Positions 28,410 to 36,418 of a stretch of 64,000 nt of DNA are shown here, one piece after another (positions within the stretch are counted from its first letter, which is position 1; every line of letters begins with the position of its first letter). Source of the DNA: Cytophagaceae bacterium (GTDB lineage Bacteria > Bacteroidota > Bacteroidia > Cytophagales > Spirosomataceae); NCBI GenBank assembly GCA_027491315.1, contig JAIXWL010000003.1, positions 124,001-188,000 of the forward strand. The letters are read 5' to 3'. The translations under genes and the position numbers were made by a program. The notes beneath the pieces were generated by a model, which did no database searches, had not been told where the DNA came from, and saw only the letters and a program-made list of their open reading frames with translations.

Positions 28410-30332
28410 TTATTTCTTTAAACGTTTTTTCAAATCTTCAATAGAAACCGTCATCATTCGACCCACCTTTTCTTTACCCCTGTAGGAAATCATGCGCATC
28501 ACTAAGGCATCTTTAGGGACTATAATTTTACCAGAAGCAGCAGGATAGAAATTATCAGGATAAGAAAAATCAAAACTGTAATGAATAGATAGCGGGTTAA
28601 CTTCCGTGCTTAATTCAACCCATAATTGACCTTGCTCATTTTTACCTACCTGAATGATAGCATCATACATACTCGGCGCATATTTGCGTTCAGCCTGATC
28701 AAAACGACCAAAGTGATGCTCCACACGGCTTACGAAATTATCCCAATTTCTGTTTTCTTGAGGAGACCATAAAGCCTCTGAAACAGCCCAAGCACGCGGG
28801 AATAACATGTATTGCAAATGACGGTAGGTAAACAATTGTTCTGACCATAAGTTGGCCTGCCCACCTTTCACTAATTTGGCATCCACTCCATCAGGAACAG
28901 GATTGAATGCATAAGAATCTTTTAGTCGAACCGTTTCATATACTGGAGGCTCTATGGCAGCGTCACCCTGCATTAAATCCACGTACACGTGATTATTAGG
29001 AGTCATTACCACTTCATGACCATCTTTAGCTGCCTGTACTCCTCCAGCAATACCCCTCCAAGACATCACAGCTGTATTTTTAGGTAAACCACCACCTTCT
29101 AAAATCTCATCCCATCCCATCATTTTCTTACCTTTGGAAGTAATGATTTTTTCTAATCGACGGGTAAAAAAGGCTTGTACTTCTTGTGGGGTTTTCAAAT
29201 TTTCTTTCTGCATCATGGCTAAAATCTGAGGATTTTTTTCCCAATAATTTTTAGGGCACTCATCTCCTCCCATATGAATGTATTCGAATGGAAACATTTC
29301 AGCCACTTCCGTAAATACTTTGTCCAGAAAGATGTATACTTTTTCATTGGCTGGACAAAGCGTATTGTCTTGCAGAGCTACTGCATGACCATGAGACCAA
29401 TCAATAAAAGGTTCGCCTGAGATCACTTGATAATTTAAAGCCTCAGGTGTACAAGATAATTCAGGATAAGAAGCAACAGCTGCCATGGAATGACCAGGAA
29501 CATCAATTTCAGGCATGACATTCACAAAGCGTCCTTTGGCATAAGCTACGATTTCTTGGATATCCTCTTTGGTAAAAAATCCACCTTGAGTTCTAGGCTC
29601 ATTAGGTTCAGGCTTAGAAAATTCTGTAAAACGGCCTACTTTAGGTACATTCCATGCCCCTTTTTTGGTCAAATTAGGGAATGATTTAATTTCCACTCTC
29701 CAACCTTCATCATCAGTTAAGTGAAAATGCAAGATATTGTATTTATAAGCTACCATTTCATCGATGAACTGCTTCACTTGATTTTTATTAAAGAAATGTC
29801 GAGCTACATCCAGCATCAAACCTCTCCAAGCAAAACGAGGATAATCTGTTATCTGAGCAAAAGGAATTTTCCAAGCAGCTTTTATAACCGTCTGATTGGA
29901 TTCTATTTCTTTGGGCATCAGCTGAATTAAGCTTTGAATGCCATAAAATATACCAGCTGGCTTATTAGCTGTAATGACAACTCCTTTCGCATTAACCACT
30001 AAAGTATATCCTTCATTTCCCAAATTAGCGATAGGCTGTTTAGATAATACCAAACGAATTTGTGCCAAATCAGCTTGAGAACTAGCATCCCAAAGCATTT
30101 GAACCTTGCGCATGGCCGTTCTTTCCAAACGCTCCGTTAAATTTTTAACAGCGGCTTGTAAGGCCTCCGATTTAGGAGCAGCTATAATGACGCGAGTCGG
30201 TAAATGATAAAAGCCTTGTGGATAATCTGCTTTGACAGGTATGGGAATTAAGTGAGCTTGCTGGGCCGAAAGTGTCATGCTTATGCCTTGTAGAACAAAA
30301 ACTACAAACGCAACGAATTTTAATTTGAACAT
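28410..30332 (-). CDS. beta-N-acetylhexosaminidase, GH20
   Basis: YPRFAWRGLMLDVARHFFNKNQVKQFIDEMVAYKYNILHFHLTDDEGWRVEIKSFP; YIHMGGDECPKNYWEKN. Confidence 0.95.
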   Translation of the reverse strand: MFKLKFVAFVVFVLQGISMTLSAQQAHLIPIPVKADYPQGFYHLPTRVIIAAPKSEALQAAVKNLTERLERTAMRKVQMLWDASSQADLAQIRLVLSKQPIANLGNEGYTLVVNAKGVVITANKPAGIFYGIQSLIQLMPKEIESNQTVIKAAWKIPFAQITDYPRFAWRGLMLDVARHFFNKNQVKQFIDEMVAYKYNILHFHLTDDEGWRVEIKSFPNLTKKGAWNVPKVGRFTEFSKPEPNEPRTQGGFFTKEDIQEIVAYAKGRFVNVMPEIDVPGHSMAAVASYPELSCTPEALNYQVISGEPFIDWSHGHAVALQDNTLCPANEKVYIFLDKVFTEVAEMFPFEYIHMGGDECPKNYWEKNPQILAMMQKENLKTPQEVQAFFTRRLEKIITSKGKKMMGWDEILEGGGLPKNTAVMSWRGIAGGVQAAKDGHEVVMTPNNHVYVDLMQGDAAIEPPVYETVRLKDSYAFNPVPDGVDAKLVKGGQANLWSEQLFTYRHLQYMLFPRAWAVSEALWSPQENRNWDNFVSRVEHHFGRFDQAERKYAPSMYDAIIQVGKNEQGQLWVELSTEVNPLSIHYSFDFSYPDNFYPAASGKIIVPKDALVMRMISYRGKEKVGRMMTVSIEDLKKRLKK

Positions 30333-30455
30333 AATTTTGAAATAGATTTTAGGTAGAAAATGTAATTTTTTTGTTTTATAGGTTAAAAAATAAAGTCATT
30401 TTGGAAATTTTAATATAATTTCACAAAATTAAGGTTAAAAAACAGAAACAAAACC

Positions 30456-31697
30456 ATGAATAACACCATTTCCCTTGCGGCTCAGCAAGTCGAACTTACA
30501 CATGCTATTGATACTGTCTGGGTGGCCCTTTGTGGAGCGCTCATTTTTCAAATGGAAGGAGGCTTTGCTCTATTGGAAGCTGGCTTTGTCCGTTCAAAAA
30601 ACGCAGTTAGTATCATTGCCAAAGTCATGATTGACATCATGTTTGGCGGAATAGCCTTTTATGTAGTAGGGTTTGGTATTGCCTACGGAACAGGTTTATT
30701 CGATTTCGGAATCAATTTAGGAGATTTAGGATTAGGTCTCACCATTTCCAATAAATTATTTTGGTTTATTCAGATGGGATTTGCCATTGCGGCTATTTCC
30801 ATTGTTTCAGGAGGTGTAGCCGAAAGAATGAAAATGTGGGCTTATGCCATTTATGTGACTATTTTTTGTGCGTTTTTATATCCTGTTGTTGCCCATTGGG
30901 TTTGGAACCCACATGGATGGTTTGCCTTAAAGGGATTTAATGATTTTGCCGGTTCGGCCGCCGTTCATGCCGTGGGAGGTTTCGCCGCTTTGGCTGGTGC
31001 TATTGTTTTAGGACCAAGAATAGGAAAATACAATGAGGATGGAAGTATCAATGCCATTCCAGGTCATAATTTAACGCTTTCAGCAGTAGGTGCCTTTTTA
31101 CTTTGGTTTGGCTGGTTTGGATTTAATCCAGGCTCCACCCTAGCTGCAGTAGGAAAATGGGATTTAATTGGTTCCGTAGCCACCAATACCTTTTTAGCAT
31201 CGGCCATGGGAGGTATTTCTACCATGCTGTATACCTTTCTACGCTATAAAAAAGTAGATATTACCATGGTCATCAATGGCGTATTAGCTGGTCTAGTTGC
31301 TGTTACGGCAGGATGCAATGTCGTGAGTCCTGAAAGCGCTTTAGTCATTGGATTTGTCGCAGGAATCTTAGTAGATGTGGCAGTCGTTCTTATAGATAAA
31401 ATGCAAATTGATGATCCTGTGGGAGCCATTGCGGTACATGGAATCAATGGATTTTTTGGTACCGTAGCGGTTGGCCTATTTTCTGAGAAGAATGGTTTAT
31501 TTACGACGGGTCAAAGTGAGCAATTGATGATTCAATTGATGGGTGTAGGAATCATCAGCATCTTTTCTTTTAGCGCTACATTCGCGATATTTAAGTTATT
31601 AAAGAGTACCATTGGTATCCGATTAAGTTATAAAGCGGAATCGGCAGGTATTGACGCCGTTGAATTTGGAGTTGAATCCTATACCACATTTGAATAA
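30456..31697 (+). CDS. amt: ammonium transporter
   Basis: ALLEAGFVRSKNAVSIIAKVMIDIMFGGIAFYVVGFGI, FAGSAAVHAVGGFAALAGAIVLGPRIGKY, LLWFGWFGFNPGS. Confidence 0.96.
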   Translation: MNNTISLAAQQVELTHAIDTVWVALCGALIFQMEGGFALLEAGFVRSKNAVSIIAKVMIDIMFGGIAFYVVGFGIAYGTGLFDFGINLGDLGLGLTISNKLFWFIQMGFAIAAISIVSGGVAERMKMWAYAIYVTIFCAFLYPVVAHWVWNPHGWFALKGFNDFAGSAAVHAVGGFAALAGAIVLGPRIGKYNEDGSINAIPGHNLTLSAVGAFLLWFGWFGFNPGSTLAAVGKWDLIGSVATNTFLASAMGGISTMLYTFLRYKKVDITMVINGVLAGLVAVTAGCNVVSPESALVIGFVAGILVDVAVVLIDKMQIDDPVGAIAVHGINGFFGTVAVGLFSEKNGLFTTGQSEQLMIQLMGVGIISIFSFSATFAIFKLLKSTIGIRLSYKAESAGIDAVEFGVESYTTFE

Positions 31698-31715
31698 GCT
31701 GAAAGGGAAAAACAC

Positions 31716-32057
31716 ATGAAAAAAGTAGAAGCCATAGTTAAGCCATCCAAATTAAAAGCCATACAAAAAGGGCTTATTGATGCCAACATCCCTTGTATGA
31801 CAGTTGTACCCGTACGTGGAGCAGGATTACAACAAGGCTATTCTGAAATTTACCGGGGTACGGAAAAATCGCTCATCTTATTACCCAAAGTGATGATCAT
31901 TTGCGTGGTAAGTGATGAAAACCTAGAAAAATGCATTGATGTCATTCTGGATAATGCTTCTGAAGGAAATACAGGTGATGGTAAAATATTCATCTATGAT
32001 GTCCAAGACGCCATTCGTATTCGTACGAGAACAAGAGGTGTGGAAGCGATAAGGTAA
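31716..32057 (+). CDS. glnK: P-II family nitrogen regulator
   Basis: MKKVEAIVKPSKLKAIQKGLIDANIPCMTVVPVRGAG...SEIYRGTEKSLILLPKVMI...GNTGDGKIFIYDVQDAIRIRT; downstream of amt. Confidence 0.94.
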   Translation: MKKVEAIVKPSKLKAIQKGLIDANIPCMTVVPVRGAGLQQGYSEIYRGTEKSLILLPKVMIICVVSDENLEKCIDVILDNASEGNTGDGKIFIYDVQDAIRIRTRTRGVEAIR

Positions 32058-32060
32058 TTG

Positions 32061-32119
32061 TAAATGGCAAATGGTGAATGGTTTACTATTTATAATTTAC
32101 CATTTACCATTATTTTTTT
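32061..32119 (+). terminator. heptamer-periodic inverted repeat / terminator after glnK at a convergent junction
   Basis: AATGGTGAATGGT (32070-32082) pairs with ACCATTTACCATT (32099-32111) with one G.U, followed by A-TTTTTTT; left arm is 7-nt periodic (TAAATGG CAAATGG TGAATGG). Confidence 0.7.
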
Positions 32120-32770
32120 CACTTTCATTCTCACAAACATCTCTTCTGTATACCATTGATATTGCCGTGTTTTTTTGATCATTGGAGCATGAGATCTAGA
32201 ACGGTAAGCAAAGGCATCTAAGGCCTGCACATTTTCCCAGAGGCTGAAAGTTGCCTGTTCCAATAAGGGAATCTCTCCTACTCCCTTGGCAAATAGTAAA
32301 CCCGCTTGATTTTCTATGCCACGACTTGAAGAAGGAACATTCAGCCAAAATCGCAATGCTTGAGAACGTCGAATGCTAGCCCGAGTGATAACGGCTACTG
32401 GGCCATCCCAAGGCTCATTGGATTCATCAAATACAAAGGGTTGTAAATGATTCCAAGTCCCATGTCCTTTCCAAGGAGTGGCATCCCAGCCAGAAATCGA
32501 TTGACATAAACCTGAAAATTCAAGCCATCGTTTATCATGCTTGAAAAAATGTTGCGCGGCTTCTTCATTCTCCCAAAGCCCTAAAAAAGCATAAGTGCCC
32601 CAATCAGGCCAAATAGAAAAGCCTTTTCCAGCTCCCGTGCCTAATTGTTTGACAAATTGCAAACCATCAGCTTTCCAAGATTGATTCCTCAATTTCCCCA
32701 TCCAGGAAAATGCTTTGAGCTTTTGACCAAAACCTGCAACATGAAGAAATCGAATGGTGATGAATGGCAT
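32090..32770 (-). CDS. spheroidene monooxygenase (CrtA)-like protein
   Basis: FSIWPDWGTYAFLGLWENEEAAQHFF, LLFAKGVGEIPLLEQATFSLWENVQALDAFAYRS..HAPMIKKTRQYQWYTEEMFVRM. Confidence 0.8.
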   Translation of the reverse strand: MPFITIRFLHVAGFGQKLKAFSWMGKLRNQSWKADGLQFVKQLGTGAGKGFSIWPDWGTYAFLGLWENEEAAQHFFKHDKRWLEFSGLCQSISGWDATPWKGHGTWNHLQPFVFDESNEPWDGPVAVITRASIRRSQALRFWLNVPSSSRGIENQAGLLFAKGVGEIPLLEQATFSLWENVQALDAFAYRSRSHAPMIKKTRQYQWYTEEMFVRMKVKKIMVNGKL

Positions 32771-32810
32771 GGATATATTATCTAAGAATCGATAAAGTGT
32801 TGTTCAATGG

Positions 32811-33245
32811 CTATTTAGCTGTAAACGTAATCATCCAATTGATTCCAAATTGATCGGTTAAGGTACCATAATAGGCTCCCCAATACATATCTTGAATGGG
32901 CATGGTAATGACTGCTTCCACGGATAAGCCGTTAAAAATCCGTTGGGCTTCTTCTTTACTATCTGGTTCCACGCAAATGTGCATATTATTACCTGTAGTC
33001 ACGGTAAAACCGAGCTCCGCAGGTGCGTCACTGGCCATTAAAATATGATTCCCCAGCAGGGGCAATTCGATGTGCAAAACTAAATTTTTAACCGATTCAG
33101 GCATTGGAGGCATACTTGGATCTACAGGCATTTCACTGAATCGTTGAATTCCATTAACAAATTCCGTTTTGAAAATCGATTGATAAAAAAGAAATGCCTC
33201 TTCTGCATTTCCAGGAAAATTGACGTAGGTACTGATTTTTGACAT
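32811..33245 (-). CDS. VOC family protein (PhnB/glyoxalase-like)
   Basis: STYVNFPGNAEEAFLFYQSIFKTEF...HILMASDAP...YWGAYYGTLTDQFGINWMITF. Confidence 0.92.
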   Translation of the reverse strand: MSKISTYVNFPGNAEEAFLFYQSIFKTEFVNGIQRFSEMPVDPSMPPMPESVKNLVLHIELPLLGNHILMASDAPAELGFTVTTGNNMHICVEPDSKEEAQRIFNGLSVEAVITMPIQDMYWGAYYGTLTDQFGINWMITFTAK

Positions 33246-33319
33246 GAAAATGAGGTTTAATTACCTATTCAAAATATTCAATTTGAAAGATGGCTAGTTT
33301 CTTATCAATAAAGTAATAT

Positions 33320-34693
33320 TTATTTCTTTATTGGCATATTTGCATGAACTTTTTCCCGCCAATCGATCAATAGGCGATGTAATTCATCTCGTTTGGCAGG
33401 AAATTGCTTTGCCACATCGTGGCGCTCGCCAACATCTTCCTTTAAATTATACAGCTCCAATTGCGCTAATTCGAAATTATCTACGAGTTTCCAATCGCCT
33501 ACGCGAACAGCACCGGCAGGCCGACCCAATTGGTTCGAAAAATGTGGATAATGCCAAAACAGAGGCCTATTTTGATCTTTTGCCGAAGGTTTATTAATCA
33601 TGGGCCAAATACTGATTCCATCGGTGAGGTCGGGGGCTTTTTGGCCCAATAAATCTAAAATGGTCGCTGTATAATCCGTATTCATGAAATAGGTATCATT
33701 TACCTGTTTAGGCAGAATTTTACCTTCCCAAAACATAAGGGTAGGAATTCGAATACCTCCTTCATACACATGCCCTTTCCATTTTCGAAGGCTATCGTTT
33801 TGGGTGGGTGTCGGCCCTAATTCCGGCAAGCCCACGCCGCCATTGTCCGAAGCAAAAATCACCAAAGTGTTTTTCAGTAGCCCCTGTTTCTTCAATGATT
33901 CTATGATGCGCCCTATCCCATCATCCATGCTTTCGACCATCGTGGCGTAATAGGGATTATACTGGCCTTTAAATTTCTCGTATTTCATGAAATACTTGTT
34001 CAATTTGGTAGCTTTGGGCACGATGAACACATGAGGAGCTGAATAGCACATATACAAGAAAAAGGGGTTGGCATCTGTTTGTTTACCTATGAACTCAACG
34101 GCAAAATCGCTTAATTTATCGGTCAAGTAGCGTTCTCCCTTATCTTCGAAAACCTGTTGGAAACTATCTTGAAAGATCCCATAATTATAATAATCAAGGC
34201 CATTTTTCCCAATCATTCGTGCATAATCAAAGCCTCTATTCCAGGGAGCAAGGCTATCTCCTGAACCTAAATGCCATTTTCCAATCATTCCGGTCTGATA
34301 ACCTAAAGCCTTTAGTCGTTGTGATAAGGTAATTTCCTTGGAGGGCAAATAAGTTTTCCAATTCGCGGGCAATAAAGGGGAATCCGCTTCTGTTCGATTA
34401 CCCACTAAGAAATTTGTTAATTTTAATCGAGCCGGATGAAGGCCAGTCATGATGGCTGCACGTGAGGGAGAACAAACGGTACTCGCCGCATATGCCTGCG
34501 TAAATCGAACACCATTCTGGGCTAATGCGTTTAAATGTGGGGTTTCATTGTAAGGATTTCCATAACAAGCTAAATCCATATAACCTAAATCATCCGCAAG
34601 AATGAAAATGATATTGGGTTTTTTAGGGGTATCTAAGGCGTAAATTTGTAAACTCAAGAGGCTTAAAAGCAAAATAGAAAAGACCTTTTTCAT
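33320..34693 (-). CDS. sulfatase (arylsulfatase family), secreted
   Basis: Signal peptide; KPNIIFILADDLGYMDLACYGN, STVCSPSRAAIMTGLHPARL (CxPSR), IGKWHLGSGD, FASDNGG. Confidence 0.95.
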   Translation of the reverse strand: MKKVFSILLLSLLSLQIYALDTPKKPNIIFILADDLGYMDLACYGNPYNETPHLNALAQNGVRFTQAYAASTVCSPSRAAIMTGLHPARLKLTNFLVGNRTEADSPLLPANWKTYLPSKEITLSQRLKALGYQTGMIGKWHLGSGDSLAPWNRGFDYARMIGKNGLDYYNYGIFQDSFQQVFEDKGERYLTDKLSDFAVEFIGKQTDANPFFLYMCYSAPHVFIVPKATKLNKYFMKYEKFKGQYNPYYATMVESMDDGIGRIIESLKKQGLLKNTLVIFASDNGGVGLPELGPTPTQNDSLRKWKGHVYEGGIRIPTLMFWEGKILPKQVNDTYFMNTDYTATILDLLGQKAPDLTDGISIWPMINKPSAKDQNRPLFWHYPHFSNQLGRPAGAVRVGDWKLVDNFELAQLELYNLKEDVGERHDVAKQFPAKRDELHRLLIDWREKVHANMPIKK

Positions 34694-34705
34694 AGGTATA
34701 AAGAT

Positions 34706-36070
34706 TTATTTTCCGATACAAAACTTCCCAAAGATATTTTTCAATAAATCGTCATTGGAAATGGCTCCTGTGATTTCACCTAAATGATGTAAGGCATAAC
34801 GAAGATCCTGAGCGATTAAATCTCCCGTTAAATTTGATTTCAATGCATGCAAAACCTCCTCCAAAGTCTCTTGGGTTTGTTTTAACTTTTCATAATGCCG
34901 CAAATTGGTCACTAAGGTTCCTGAGTTAGACACCTGATTCAATCCCACAACATCCAATAATTTTTGTTCAAAATCCGCTAATCCCTGACCAAATTTAGCT
35001 GAGATAGCGACCGTAGGAAAGCCGAAAGATTCCCACTGGGAAATGTCTGGTTGAGCTTCATCTACTTTATTTAAAATCAATATTAAAGCGATTTCCAAAT
35101 TGGCCATCTCCTCAACCGTAGCTTGAATATCTTTTTTGGTATCCTTGGTCACATCCACTACATACAAAATTACTTGGGCCTTTTTAACCCAAGCCTGGGT
35201 TCTTTGTACCCCTTGTGCCTCAATGACATCTGCAGTATCTCGTAGTCCGGCTGTATCCACCAATCGAAATCGAATACCTCCTAAAACCCATTCATCTTCC
35301 AAACTATCACGGGTGGTACCAGCAATATCCGAAACAATAGCCCTCTCTTCTTTCAATAAGGCATTGAGTAGCGTAGATTTACCCGCATTGGGCTTACCCA
35401 CAATAACCGTTGCAACTCCATTCTTAATGGCGTTACCGGCTTTAAAACTTGCCACCAAGGGCCTGACTTTTTCCAATAACTTATTGACCAAATCCTCCAA
35501 ATCTTGTCGGTCAGCAAACTCAACATCTTCTTCACCAAAATCCAATTCTAATTCTATCAATGAGGCAAAATGAATCAATTCCTCACGTAAGGCCGCCAAT
35601 TCCTGAGAAAATCCACCCCGTAATTGATGTAAAGCCGCCGAGGTAGCTGCTGCAGAATCCGCTGCAATAACATCAGCCACCGCCTCTGCTTGGGCTAAGT
35701 CAAAGGCACCATTTAAAAATGCTCTTTGTGTAAATTCACCAGCCCGAGCCAATCGAGCCCCCTTTTCAACGAATAATTGAATGATACTTTCTTGAATGTA
35801 TGGCGAGCCATGGCAAGATATTTCAATCACATCTTCTTTGGTATAAGATTTGGGGCCTTTGTACAAACTAATCACCACTTCATCAAATACCCTTCCGCCC
35901 GACTCAATACGCCCATAATGTAAAGTATGGGGCGCTTGCTTACTTAAATCTTTGTTGGGAAACACATCATTAACCCATTCAATTGCCTGGTCTCCCGACA
36001 ATCGAATGACACCAATTGCGCCCACACCCAAAGGCGTGGCTAGGGCAATGATCGTATCCTTAAAATCCAT
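34706..36070 (-). CDS. mnmE: tRNA uridine-5-carboxymethylaminomethyl(34) GTPase
   Basis: MDFKDTIIALATPLGVGAIGVIRLSG, VIVGKPNAGKSTLLNALL, DIAGTTRD, C-terminal NIFGKFCIGK*. Confidence 0.97.
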   Translation of the reverse strand: MDFKDTIIALATPLGVGAIGVIRLSGDQAIEWVNDVFPNKDLSKQAPHTLHYGRIESGGRVFDEVVISLYKGPKSYTKEDVIEISCHGSPYIQESIIQLFVEKGARLARAGEFTQRAFLNGAFDLAQAEAVADVIAADSAAATSAALHQLRGGFSQELAALREELIHFASLIELELDFGEEDVEFADRQDLEDLVNKLLEKVRPLVASFKAGNAIKNGVATVIVGKPNAGKSTLLNALLKEERAIVSDIAGTTRDSLEDEWVLGGIRFRLVDTAGLRDTADVIEAQGVQRTQAWVKKAQVILYVVDVTKDTKKDIQATVEEMANLEIALILILNKVDEAQPDISQWESFGFPTVAISAKFGQGLADFEQKLLDVVGLNQVSNSGTLVTNLRHYEKLKQTQETLEEVLHALKSNLTGDLIAQDLRYALHHLGEITGAISNDDLLKNIFGKFCIGK

Positions 36071-36354
36071 TATAACAAGTTTTGTAATTTCATGGCCACG
36101 GACATATCGCCTGAAATCTTGATTTTTCCAGTCATTACTGCCATCATCGGATTTAAATCACCCGACATTACCTTACTGAAATTTTCTACTGTTGCCGAAA
36201 TAGTACAATCCGCTTCCTCATTTTCATTAGTAACCGTTCCATCATTTTTTACCACGATGATTCCTTCTGGGAAAGCAAATTTAAATGAAACTCCTAAGCC
36301 GCCTTTCTGTGCAGCCATGGTAGCAATACGATCATTGATGTCTTGAAATGTCAT
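36070..36354 (-). CDS. SCP2 sterol-binding domain protein
   Basis: FPEGIIVVKNDGTVTNENEEADCTISATVENFSKVMSGDLNPMMAVMTGKIKISGDMSVAMKLQNLL. Confidence 0.92.
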   Translation of the reverse strand: MTFQDINDRIATMAAQKGGLGVSFKFAFPEGIIVVKNDGTVTNENEEADCTISATVENFSKVMSGDLNPMMAVMTGKIKISGDMSVAMKLQNLL

Positions 36355-36418
36355 GTTATTTTTATAAATGTGTCAATAAAAAGCAAATTTAAGGCATTTA
36401 ATTCCTTAATAAAATACA

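Noticed and set aside
35136-35573. 145-aa ORF antisense to mnmE
   Set aside because: Low-complexity Ser/Thr-rich mirror of a strongly supported gene
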